From assembly GCA_947498355.1 (NCBI GenBank), contig CANMKA010000014.1, positions 30,412-94,411 on the forward strand: a DNA stretch of 64,000 nucleotides, given 5' to 3'. The position numbers were made by a program, and so were the translations under genes. Positions 16,917 to 26,800 of this stretch are shown one piece after another. This stretch comes from an uncultured Paraglaciecola sp. Its GTDB lineage: Bacteria; Pseudomonadota; Gammaproteobacteria; Enterobacterales; Alteromonadaceae. Under the pieces are notes generated by a model. It was given only the letters and a program-made list of their open reading frames with translations. It did not search any database and was not told the DNA's origin. The number at the start of each line of letters is the position of its first letter. The first letter of the stretch is position 1.

Positions 16917-18383
16917 TTATTGGCGATACAGTATGGTTTGTATCGAGTGAGCGGGTATCTTGATTTTGCTTTGGCGTTTTTCGTAGATCAAGTTGTACTC
17001 AATATCTAGATCGCTTTGGTTCATCACTACAGTTGCTATGTTGCGGTCGGTGTTGATGAATGAGGTGGCGAGTAAATGGCTGCGGCTACTCGTGGTGCTT
17101 ATCCGTTTTGCGTTGGGGCGTATAAATTTTGAAAAATGTCCCACGTAATAATATGTCGGTGTATAGATAAGTTGATTGGTTTCTGTGTTCGCGTGAATGG
17201 GCGCAAAGCAGTAATTGGCAACATGATTTGGTCCGCCATTGTGGTCGAGTAATATGTTCCAATCGGTCCATCCTACTGTCCCTCGGTTGAAGTCTTTTAT
17301 CATTGAGCGTCCGTATCGCTCAGCATTGGGCCAGTATTGATATTTAGCTGGTGAGAACTTTTCGTTAGTGCCTTCGGTAAACAAGAGTTTTTTATCTGGG
17401 TACGAGGCTTGGACATTGGTTAGGTTGTCGTGCATGGTTTCACCTCCGGCCCAGGTTTCGTACCAATGAAAACCTATCCCCCAAGCATATTTAGCTGCTT
17501 CTGGGTCATCGAATATTGTGTTAGCTCTATGGCTAATTAGGTCTCGGTTATGATCCCAAACTACTATGTTTTTATGTCCTAGGCCGTTGGCTTCAAAAGT
17601 TGGGCCTAAGTGATGTTTGAGGAAGTCTCGCTCTTGGTCGGCACTGTAAATCATGGACTCCCAGCGTTGTACTGCCATGGGTTCGTTTTGAATGGTTACT
17701 CCCCAAATTGGTACGTTTTCGGCTTCGTATGCTTGAATAAACTTAACAAAGTAATTTGCCCATACTTGATAGTATTCTGGCAGTAAGCTACCCCCTTTAA
17801 GCATGTTATTGTTGTCTTTCATAAAAGCTGGTGCGCTCCAAGGGCTGGCATAAAGAGGTAGGGTGCCGCCTGCGGCCTCAATCGCGCGTTTGATTAGGGG
17901 GAGTTTAAACTGCCTGTCGTGGGCGATACTAAAAGTACTTAAATCTTTGTCACCTTCTTCAATATAGGTATAGCTGGCACTGGCAAAATCAGAACTATGA
18001 ATTGTAGTACGCGCTAAGGTGTAGCCTATGCCCTGAGTGGGATGATAGTAAGCGGTTAGCAATTCTTGTTGTTTGTCTGCACTAAGTTTGGCAAATACTT
18101 CGCCGCTGGCGTCTGTTATGGCCCCACCAATGCCCCAGAAGGTCTGGAATGTTTTGTCTGGATTGACGAAAACCGAAACCTGATCTTCGGTTGGTTGCAC
18201 AGCCGGGATAAGGGGTTGCTTACCAATTAGAGCAAGGCGTTGGGTGGTTCCTTTGGCGGTTTGAATAATGTGTATAGAGTGTTCTGTGTGAATAGCTGAT
18301 TGCTGGGCTGGTAATTTAGAGCTGGCAGTACAGCCCAGCATTAGGGATAAGCTAGCCATAATGCTGGCGCGTTTGTGTCTCAT
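16917..18383 (-). CDS. Glycoside hydrolase family 30 lipoprotein
   Basis: 488 residues. A lipoprotein-type signal ends at Cys18 (LMLGC). The GH30 TIM barrel with its side beta-domain follows: FWGIGGAITDASGE (about 82-95), acid/base Glu234 in TIQNEP, and nucleophile Glu337 in LLFTEG. GH30 enzymes of this type act on beta-glucosidic bonds (beta-1,6-glucanase or glucosylceramidase-like); the exact subfamily is not decided here. AGGAG precedes the start. It is divergent from the AraC-type regulator gene and shares a candidate operator with the MFS/TonB/GH5 operon. Confidence 0.92.
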   Translation of the reverse strand: MRHKRASIMASLSLMLGCTASSKLPAQQSAIHTEHSIHIIQTAKGTTQRLALIGKQPLIPAVQPTEDQVSVFVNPDKTFQTFWGIGGAITDASGEVFAKLSADKQQELLTAYYHPTQGIGYTLARTTIHSSDFASASYTYIEEGDKDLSTFSIAHDRQFKLPLIKRAIEAAGGTLPLYASPWSAPAFMKDNNNMLKGGSLLPEYYQVWANYFVKFIQAYEAENVPIWGVTIQNEPMAVQRWESMIYSADQERDFLKHHLGPTFEANGLGHKNIVVWDHNRDLISHRANTIFDDPEAAKYAWGIGFHWYETWAGGETMHDNLTNVQASYPDKKLLFTEGTNEKFSPAKYQYWPNAERYGRSMIKDFNRGTVGWTDWNILLDHNGGPNHVANYCFAPIHANTETNQLIYTPTYYYVGHFSKFIRPNAKRISTTSSRSHLLATSFINTDRNIATVVMNQSDLDIEYNLIYEKRQSKIKIPAHSIQTILYRQ

Positions 18384-18481
18384 ATTAGTCTCCTGTTGAT
18401 TAAGTGCATAGCAGATAAAACAGATCTCACTATTGTCTATGGAGGGATTGAAGTCGTTCGGGAAATTAAATGAAACTGATG

Positions 18482-18497
18482 TTCGAACGTTCTGATC
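18482..18497. promoter_or_regulatory. Candidate operator of the glucan locus, site 1
   Basis: On the minus strand it reads GATCAGAACGTTCGAA; 14 of 16 bases match the site at 19941-19956. It lies between the divergent GH30 and regulator genes. Further half-sites (GTTCGAAC, TTAGAACAT) lie beside it. Confidence 0.55.
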
Positions 18498-18617
18498 GGG
18501 ATTAGAACATTTTTATAACATCTGGTTGTGTTATGGTTTTGGAATGAATAATATTTGGTGACTCGCTAGCCTAGGGCCAGCTCGCCATAACATACCCTTG
18601 TTGGATTTTATTTTTTC

Positions 18618-19736
18618 GTGGACAAAACATTATTTAATATTCATGACTTGGTGTTACTGATTACCAGTTTTGAATGCTTGTTGCTGGCTGTTTTCTTGTC
18701 TTCACACAAAGATAAGAGCCGAGCTTTATTGCTGTTAGCTGGTTTTTTGGTGGCTCGGAGCTTTATTGCGTTACACGAACTAGTGCTGTGGGGGGCAACG
18801 TTTCGGGAGTGGGTACTCAGCATCTCCCCTAATATCTTTTTTACCTTCAATTTTGCGGCTTGGTTAGATGGTCCGCTTTTGTACCTGTTTATTGTGCGTT
18901 ATTTTTCATCGAGTTTTGTGCTGCAACCCCGCCATTTTTATCATCTAGTGCCCACTTTCATTTTTTGGGTTTACATGTGGTTGGCGTTTTGGCAGTTACC
19001 ATCAGGCGTCAAAGCCGATTTAGTTTTGAGCTACGATATCGCTTATTCAGGACATTATGTAGCGATGGATTTTTTGAATAAATTGCAACGATTGAGTTAC
19101 ATTTTTCTCGCGATTTATTATGTGAGAGTGCATACCTCAGTGTCTTTTTCAGATAAACAAAGGGAATGGATTTTATTCATTCTATATGCCTTTGCCGTAC
19201 TTTCACTTTGGGAGTCGCTTTTAACGGGGATTAAGGTTTACGGCCTAGCTTATTCAACTAATCCAAATTGGTTAGAATTCATTGGTTTGACCGGCTATTA
19301 CGCTGCTTTTGCTTTGGTTAACTTGGCTTTATACGTGATGGTTAATGCTGCTATTAATGCTGGTGGGATACGAAAAACTAAAGCCCAAGATCCTATTGAT
19401 ATGGCAATTGTCGCAAAGGTCGAGCATGCTATGCAGCATGATAAGGTGTTTCTCAACCCTGCTATTTCTTTTGAGCGTCTGGCCGAAAAGCTAGATATTC
19501 CCGTCAAAGATTTGTCGAGTACCATTAACCGACATTTTAATATTAATTTTTATGAATATATTAATGGTTACCGGATCCAAGAAGCCGAGCAGCAGTTGGT
19601 TCATCCTGAAAATGGCGATAAAACCATTACCGATATTTTTTATGCTGCCGGTTTCAACAGTAAATCTGTATACAACACTCTATTCAAAAAAACCTATCAC
19701 ATGACCCCCAGTGCCTACCGTAAGAAACATAAGTGA
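18618..19736 (+). CDS. Membrane-anchored AraC-family transcriptional regulator
   Basis: 372 residues with GTG as start and no clear ribosome binding site. The N-terminal about 250 residues hold six or seven hydrophobic segments; the C-terminal about 100 are an AraC double helix-turn-helix ending YNTLFKKTYHMTPSAYRKKHK. This membrane-domain type is common in marine gammaproteobacteria next to sugar-uptake loci, where it is thought to sense a glycan breakdown product. It lies between the GH30 gene and the MFS/TonB/GH5 operon, so it is the likely regulator of both; that is inference. Confidence 0.88.
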   Translation: MDKTLFNIHDLVLLITSFECLLLAVFLSSHKDKSRALLLLAGFLVARSFIALHELVLWGATFREWVLSISPNIFFTFNFAAWLDGPLLYLFIVRYFSSSFVLQPRHFYHLVPTFIFWVYMWLAFWQLPSGVKADLVLSYDIAYSGHYVAMDFLNKLQRLSYIFLAIYYVRVHTSVSFSDKQREWILFILYAFAVLSLWESLLTGIKVYGLAYSTNPNWLEFIGLTGYYAAFALVNLALYVMVNAAINAGGIRKTKAQDPIDMAIVAKVEHAMQHDKVFLNPAISFERLAEKLDIPVKDLSSTINRHFNINFYEYINGYRIQEAEQQLVHPENGDKTITDIFYAAGFNSKSVYNTLFKKTYHMTPSAYRKKHK

Positions 19737-20050
19737 GTTACTTTTTACGCTTGTTGCTTAGGCATGGTCTCTTTGGCTTTGTAAAGCATGCGTTGTTGTT
19801 TTTTGTACACGGTTTTGGTTTATACACGCTGTGTATTCTGACTAAGCGGTTACGCTGTTGCGATTAGGGCTATCTTTATTTTTCATTCCATTCAAAAATC
19901 ATAAGCTACTGTTTTTAAATGTTATTTTTGTTCGAATAAAGGTCAGAACGTTCTAATTCAGTAATTTTTTAAAGCTAGAACGATAATATTTATCAATTGC
20001 TTAACATATTCACAACAATTAAATGAATGACTCATTTGTGAGTACGTTAA
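19737..20050. other. Promoter region of the MFS-TonB-GH5 operon
   Basis: 314 bp without a gene. It contains the candidate operator at 19941-19956, a further TTCGAA half-site at 19931, and AT-rich sequence after it. No strong sigma-70 match is claimed. Confidence 0.6.
19941..19956. promoter_or_regulatory. Candidate operator of the glucan locus, site 2
   Basis: GGTCAGAACGTTCTAA with the perfect 10-bp palindrome AGAACGTTCT at its centre. It matches site 1 at 18482-18497 (opposite strand) at 14 of 16 positions and lies about 100 bp ahead of the MFS gene. Confidence 0.55.
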
Positions 20051-21343
20051 ATGCAAAATACTCTTTCAAAACCCGACGAGAATGGATCTCATAGCGAGCA
20101 ATATAGCCGCGAAAATTCTTATCGAAGTGCGTTAATGTCCTTAACCGTATTGTTTTTTATGTGGGGGTTTATTACCAGCCTCAATGATATTTTAATTCCA
20201 TATCTAAAGGCTTTGTTCGACCTAACATACACTCAAGCCATGTTAGTGCAGTTTTGCTTTTTTGGCGCTTACTTTGTGGTTTCTATTCCTGCGGGCTACT
20301 TGTGTAAAAAGTTAGGGTATCAAGGTGGGATAGTCACTGGTTTGGCGATTGCCGCTGTTGGGGGCTTGATGTTTTATCCTGCCGCATCAGAAATCTCGTA
20401 TGCTTTATTTTTAACTGCGTTGTTTGTGTTAGCTAGTGGCATCACGATTTTACAAGTTGCGGCCAACCCTTATGTTACCGCCTTAGGTTCAGAGGTGACT
20501 GCGTCAGGCCGTTTAACTATGACTCAGGCATTTAATTCGCTGGGAACGACTATTGCACCTTTTTTTGGGGGCTTGTTGCTGTTTGGCGCAGCTTCTAGCG
20601 AGTTGGCCATACCTTCGAGTCAGGCAGTTAAACTCCCATATTTGTTGCTTGCTTCGGCCTTATTGCTCTTGAGCTTTATTTTTTTCAAGTTGCAGCTGCC
20701 TAGTATTCGTGCGCACAGCCAAGTTCAATCTGAAGCTAGCAGACCTATTATTTCTCACCCTAAATTGATTTTGGGAGCTGTTGGGATCTTCTTATACGTG
20801 GGAGCCGAAGTTTCTATTGGTAGCTTTTTAATCAACTTTTTTATTGACCCCAGGATTGGCGGTATGTCTGAGCGGGTCGCCGCTAATTTAATTGCTTACT
20901 ACTGGGGTGGCGCAATGCTAGGTCGGTTTTTAGGGGCAAGTGTTATGCAATTTGTTCCTGCTAGGGTTTGCTTAGTCGCTTGCTCAGTAATGGCTATGCT
21001 CTTGATTTTTTGCAGTATGCAGCTCAGTGGGCAACTTGCAATTTATAGCATTTTAGCCGTCGGGTTTTTTAACTCAATCATGTTTCCCACTATTTTTAGC
21101 TTGGCCTTAAGCGGCCTAAAAGGGTTAACGGGGCAGGGTTCTGGGCTGCTGTGTTTAGCCATAGTAGGCGGCGCAATTGTGCCTATGCTCCAAGGTATGA
21201 TTGCAGACAAATTCGGCCTTCAACCCTCTTTTTGGGTGCCGTTACTTTGTTACCTATTCATTGCTTTTTATGGGCTCAAGGGAGCGATTATGCCCTCTTG
21301 GACTCGTTCCAACACACACAATTCAACTCAAGATCATTCATGA
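20051..21343 (+). CDS. Sugar MFS transporter, FucP/GluP type
   Basis: 430 residues with about 12 membrane segments. Typical text of the fucose/glucose-galactose permease branch: LFFMWGFITSLNDILIPYLK near the N-terminus, LQVAANPYVTALG at about 135, and SRLTMTQAFNSLGT-like RLTMTQAFNSLGTT. It should carry monosaccharides released from the glucan into the cytoplasm with protons or sodium. The stop overlaps an ATG of the TonB receptor frame, so the two are probably one operon. Confidence 0.92.
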   Translation: MQNTLSKPDENGSHSEQYSRENSYRSALMSLTVLFFMWGFITSLNDILIPYLKALFDLTYTQAMLVQFCFFGAYFVVSIPAGYLCKKLGYQGGIVTGLAIAAVGGLMFYPAASEISYALFLTALFVLASGITILQVAANPYVTALGSEVTASGRLTMTQAFNSLGTTIAPFFGGLLLFGAASSELAIPSSQAVKLPYLLLASALLLLSFIFFKLQLPSIRAHSQVQSEASRPIISHPKLILGAVGIFLYVGAEVSIGSFLINFFIDPRIGGMSERVAANLIAYYWGGAMLGRFLGASVMQFVPARVCLVACSVMAMLLIFCSMQLSGQLAIYSILAVGFFNSIMFPTIFSLALSGLKGLTGQGSGLLCLAIVGGAIVPMLQGMIADKFGLQPSFWVPLLCYLFIAFYGLKGAIMPSWTRSNTHNSTQDHS

Positions 21344-21381
21344 ACACACACTCAAATAATTATAAAGGTGAGGCGAAAACT

Positions 21382-23793
21382 ATGAAGTCATTCATTCTCT
21401 TAAAGCAACGGCCACTAAGCATGGCTATTGCTGCAGCGTTACTGAATGCGCCAGTTGTATATGCGCAACAAGATAGCCAAGGAACTAAGCAAAAATTAGA
21501 AGTCATTGAAGTGACGGCAGAGCGCAGAGTCACTAACCTGCAAGAAACACCTATAGCCGTTTCTGTTATGAACCAAGAAACCTTGGCTAAAAATAATATT
21601 AAAGATGTCACCGGTCTCACAGGTTTTGTTCCCAGCTTGGTGGTGTCTGGCCAAGAAGACCAATCAGATATTAAGATTTTCATCCGAGGAGTCGGCACCA
21701 ATAACCCCACCGAAACTGGTGACCAAGGAGTCGGTGTGTACGTGGATGGTGTGTTTGCAGCACGAGCGCAAGGAGCCCTTGCTCTGATGTTTGATTTAGA
21801 GGCAGTGCAAGTACTACGTGGCCCACAAGGCACCTTGTTTGGCCGAAATAACACCGGGGGGGCTGTCCTACTTGAATCGCGCAAACCAGGCGACAGTTTT
21901 GAAGGCGATATGCAGATTACTTATGGCAAATACAATCGTCAGCAAATTTCTGGTGGCGTAACTTTGCCTATTAGCAGTGATTTGTCTTTCCGATTAGCAG
22001 CTTACATGGAATCTGATGATGGCTGGGTTAATTCTATCGATAACGACCCGCGGGGGACTCAGCACGTATTTAGTGGCATAGATTTAGGCCGCTCAGCGAC
22101 AACTCAAACCAAGCTCAATAATACAGATGTGCAGGCGGCAAGGGTAACAGGTGTCTGGAATATAATGGATAATTTAACTTGGACTGCTTCTTTCGAGAGT
22201 TTTGCTGACCAAGGTAATCACGGCATTTTACTCAATCCAGTCGAAGTGGAGCAGGGCAGGTATCAAGCCTTTATTGACTCGCCAATTTTTCTGGATCTTA
22301 ATTCTGATGTTTGGCGTTCTAGCTTAAGTTACGACATCACAAGCGGGATCAATTTAGAGTATATTTTTGGTAGTGCTAAATTATTTAGAGCCCAAGTTGT
22401 TGACCAAGACGCAGGAGTCACCTCACGCTTTCAAGAGGGCCGTACTGAGTTTCAAAAATCTGATTCTGTTAGTCATGAGCTTAAGATTCAAAATACTGAT
22501 AATGGCCCATTGAGTTGGACTGCTGGCTTTTATTTTTTTGCAGAAGAGACGGCGATTAGATTCGATTTTGATGGCCAAGGGGCTTGGCTTCAAGGCGGCA
22601 ATACCTTTATTCAACCCGCTCGTGGTGCGGAGTCGCAGGCGATTTATGCCCAAGCAAGCTACAAACTCACCCCTAAGTTAAGTTTAACCGGTGGACTACG
22701 CTACACAGACGACCTGAAATACGACAGAGGTGGCCGGAATATACAAGACTGCGGCGGAGAATTTATTCGCCCAACTTTAGGCGGAAGTCAGTTATCTGTG
22801 TTTGAAGATTTCGTTAATAATACCACTGGTGCAGAGGGCCCCGATGGCTTTGATGACCTAAGAGGTATCGAACGAGTAAGAGGGCAATGTGCCGCAACGC
22901 TTCGCAATGATGTTGAAGATGAATCCGACAAAGTCACCTATCTTACACGCTTGTCTTACCAACACGGCGAACACCTTTTTTATGGCAGTGTAGGCACTGG
23001 CTATCGGTCTGGCGTAATTCAAGACGGTGGCCAAGTCACTAAACCTGAAAATAGCACCAGCTATGAGATTGGAAGCAAATCCAACTTTGACAATGTGCGC
23101 CTTAATTTGGCGGCTTTCTTTATTGATTACCAAGACCTCATTCGTTCTGGGTTTGACGAAGATGTACAGCAAATTGTTAACAGCAATGTAGCAGCCGCAG
23201 AAATCTCTGGCCTAGAAGCCGAAATTGTGTGGATAGTTGGCGAGGGAGGCCGTTTTGATTTTTCTGGCTCCTACTTAAACGCCGAGTATACAGACTACAT
23301 TACCGACAGTGGTGGCAGTGGCACCAATAACCTGCCTCTAGTCGATGCCAATGGAGAGCCAACAGGCTTTTTTGACCTGAGTGGGAATATCTTACCTCAG
23401 TCTCCTAAATATCAAATTTCGAGCAGTTTTAGCTGGGAATTCACCACAGCCTATGGCGATTTTATCCCACGTATCAGCGCACGTTTTGTCGACGATGTAT
23501 TTTTTAGAGATGAGAACGAGAACCGCATTTTTGTTGACAACATCATAGATGATGTTTTGCAAACGGGTGAGGTGTTTGGCAACCCCGCAGGGCAAGAGGC
23601 ACACACGAAAGTTGATTTGGGTATGACGTACTACCCAACACAGGGCGACTGGACCTTAGACCTTTTTGTAAACAACGTCACCAACGAACTTACACGCTCG
23701 AGTACTTCAATCGATAACGGCACGGCTGCTGGGCTACCTGGAAGATACGCTGCGCCGAGAATTTACGGTGCTCGATTTAATGTTTTCTTTTAG
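21382..23793 (+). CDS. TonB-dependent outer membrane receptor
   Basis: 803 residues from ATG at 21382, with AAGGTGAGG upstream; an ATG at 21340 overlaps the permease stop and would add 14 residues before the signal peptide. A signal peptide ends at VVYAQQ. Then come a TonB box (EVIEVTAERR), a plug domain (LQETPIAVSV...IFIRGVGTNN...VQVLRGPQGTLFGRNNTGG) and a 22-stranded barrel ending RIYGARFNVFF with the terminal Phe. It lies between a sugar permease and a GH5 enzyme, so its ligand is probably an oligosaccharide. Confidence 0.93.
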   Translation: MKSFILLKQRPLSMAIAAALLNAPVVYAQQDSQGTKQKLEVIEVTAERRVTNLQETPIAVSVMNQETLAKNNIKDVTGLTGFVPSLVVSGQEDQSDIKIFIRGVGTNNPTETGDQGVGVYVDGVFAARAQGALALMFDLEAVQVLRGPQGTLFGRNNTGGAVLLESRKPGDSFEGDMQITYGKYNRQQISGGVTLPISSDLSFRLAAYMESDDGWVNSIDNDPRGTQHVFSGIDLGRSATTQTKLNNTDVQAARVTGVWNIMDNLTWTASFESFADQGNHGILLNPVEVEQGRYQAFIDSPIFLDLNSDVWRSSLSYDITSGINLEYIFGSAKLFRAQVVDQDAGVTSRFQEGRTEFQKSDSVSHELKIQNTDNGPLSWTAGFYFFAEETAIRFDFDGQGAWLQGGNTFIQPARGAESQAIYAQASYKLTPKLSLTGGLRYTDDLKYDRGGRNIQDCGGEFIRPTLGGSQLSVFEDFVNNTTGAEGPDGFDDLRGIERVRGQCAATLRNDVEDESDKVTYLTRLSYQHGEHLFYGSVGTGYRSGVIQDGGQVTKPENSTSYEIGSKSNFDNVRLNLAAFFIDYQDLIRSGFDEDVQQIVNSNVAAAEISGLEAEIVWIVGEGGRFDFSGSYLNAEYTDYITDSGGSGTNNLPLVDANGEPTGFFDLSGNILPQSPKYQISSSFSWEFTTAYGDFIPRISARFVDDVFFRDENENRIFVDNIIDDVLQTGEVFGNPAGQEAHTKVDLGMTYYPTQGDWTLDLFVNNVTNELTRSSTSIDNGTAAGLPGRYAAPRIYGARFNVFF

Positions 23794-23866
23794 CAAGTGA
23801 TTTTTTGGGTGACTGAATTTAGTTGTTTGCCAAGTGTGCAAACAAAGGCAGCAAACAGGACATATG

Positions 23867-26800
23867 ATGAATAAGTTAAAAAGTAAAAGTCATTTTTCGA
23901 ATAGGCTCGTACAAGCGAGCAGCGTACTGATAGCCAGTGCATTGAGTGCATGTGGTAGTGATGGCCCAGAGCCTTTCACTCCCGCCCCAATAGCCATAGA
24001 GCAACCTGCAGCGACCACTGAGTCTTTCTCTATGCTTAGGCAAAATGGCACAATTTGGGTGAATGAAGAAGGGCAGAAAGTTTCGTTAAGAGGGATCAAT
24101 CTAGGTAATTGGTTAGCCATGGAAATGTGGATGTTTGGTGGCGAAGAAGCCCTAGGCGCGGGCGTGATAGACCAATGTACCTTAGAGCAAACATTGACTG
24201 AACGTTTTGGAGAAGACGAAAAACAACGATTGTTAACCTTGCACCGAGATAGTTGGCTCACAGAGCAAGATTGGGATTTGATGCAAGACGCTGGGTTTAA
24301 CTTGATCCGCGTGCCATTTTTGTATGATTTACTCGAAAATGAGAGTCAACCTATGACCCTAAGAGATGATGCATGGCATTACTTAGATTGGGCCGTTGGC
24401 ATGGCAAAGGCGCGTAATATGTATGTGGTTTTAGATTTACATGGCGCTGCTGGCCGACAAGGTGAAGAACAGCACTCTGGTTGCGCGGGACAAAATATGT
24501 TGTGGGAGAGTGAAGAGTTTCAGGCGCGAACTGCTTGGTTATGGCAGCAAATAGCCACCAAATATAAAGATGAACCAGCGGTTGCTGGTTATGGTTTGCT
24601 CAACGAACCTTGGGGCACGGATTCTGAAACCTTGAAAGACCTAGTGGTCGACTTGTACCAAGCCGTGCGTGAGGTTGACCAAGAGCATATTATCATTTTG
24701 CCGGGCCATAATGCAGATGGCATTTCTGCGTATGGTGATCCTATGGATGATGGAATGGAGAACGTTGCATTCGAAATGCATTTTTATCCAGGCTTGTTTG
24801 GTTGGGGTGAAATTGGTTACCAAGTTCATCGCGACTGGTTAACCTGCGGACAAACCGGTGATGCGGGTGTATGTAGCTGGGCAAAGCAAGCCAGAGATGT
24901 GTTTACCCCCATGTTAATTGGCGAAACACAAACTTGGACTGGATTAGGTGAATTAGGAGGGCCAATTACCCGAGCTAGCTTTGATAAATACAATGAGCTC
25001 AATTGGGCGGTAACGGGCTGGTCGTTAAAAACCGTATCTCCAGCGGGTGGTATTGGTAACGGAACTTGGGGATTACTGACCAATAATGGTGAGCAGCTCT
25101 TGGCCAAAGCAGATACATGGAGCTGTGACAACTGGGAGAGCACCTTTGCCGAAGCCTGTGCGGTTTCTGCGAAAAGTGTGGTGCCTTATAACGGTGATGG
25201 CTCGCGCACTATGTACCTCGCGGTTAAAACTGGGTCGTTTAACGGTACAGATGTCACATACGATAACTTAGGGTTAATCCAAGACGCCAGCGGCGAAAAT
25301 GTGTTAACCAATGGCGACTTTGGTTCGGGTCAAGGGTGGACAGAAGTGGCGGTCTGGCAAGATCCTAGAAACTACGACTTTGCTTATGCTGCGGGTGAAT
25401 TTGCTGGTAGTGATACAGGCCTAGCTCTTAATGTGACTGCTGATGCCGGACATAACAGTGTGATTTATATGCCGGTACAGATTGAAGGAGGTCAGTCTTA
25501 CACCCTATCGGGTAAGTTCAAAGATAATGGTAACTTGGGTAATGATATGTGGGCCGAAATATATCTGGTTCCAGAAGTGCCCGTTGAAGGTGTCGATGTG
25601 ACGGGGCGTGTTTTACCCGAAATTGACGTTAATACCGATAGCGCCGAACAAATTGCGTCATTCTTTAGCACTTTTTCTACAATGGATTTCGTAATTAACC
25701 AAGATGTGATGCAGGCTTTAACGTCGGATCAGCCGGCAAATATTTTTGTTGATATCCCTGCTGAACCGAGCAATTTACAAATTAGTGTATCTGAGACTCA
25801 AAACACCCTAGATTGGGATGCAGCTGCGGGTAATGTGGATGGCTACAAAGTGTTCCGTTCAACTGCCCCTCGCTCTGGATTTGAGGTGATAGCTGAGACT
25901 ACTCAAGTTAGCTTTATCGACACTGAGATACTGCCCAATACCACCTATTACTATTACGTTAGCGCGTTCAACGCCACTGACGAAAGCTATGCAAGTAATA
26001 TAGAGGCTAGCGGCGATACGTTTTATACCCTTCCGACCTTTATCGAAGCTGAAAATTACACGGCTGCACATCCAGGTGTTAATACTGAAGGCGCCCTCGA
26101 TATAGGGGGAGGTTTTAATATTGGCAGTTTCGAGACCGACCGTTGGGTAGACTATGGCATTAATGTTGAAACGGCAGGTACATTTAACGCAGAGTTCAGG
26201 CTCGCCAGTTTGGTGGGTGACGTTAGATTTGATGTTATGGTAGGCGGCCAAGTGTTGACCACCATTACTGTGCCCAACACTGGTGGTTGGCAAGAATATG
26301 TGACTTTGTCGGTTAATCTAGATATGCCAGCGGGTCAATCAACTTTGCGACTTAATTCCTTAGATAATCAATGGAATTTAAACTGGATGCGTTTCACCGA
26401 AGGTGCAGGTCAGCCCACGCCTGACCCTACACCTGACCCAGCGCCACAGCCAGATCCGACTGGTGACCTTGATTTTGTAATTGCCTTGAGTACACCCGAG
26501 GGCGGCACCAATGCTAATGTCAGCCTGGTTGAAGATCCAGACAAAAATGCCCAAGTATTGAGCCTAGAAGTGTTAGCTAATGACGGAGTTGAGCAAGGCT
26601 ATGCCGCAGTCAACCTAAATGAGTTGGACTTAACTGTCTTTGATAGTCTGCGCTTTGATATAAGAGACACCCAAGGCAGCAACACAACTTACGTGACTCT
26701 GGTAGATAACCAAGGCAATACTTGGTCTGCTTGGACAGAAGCAAGTAGCACTCAAGACCAATGGGTAAGCATTGCCTTTGACTACAGTGGTGCTACTGGC

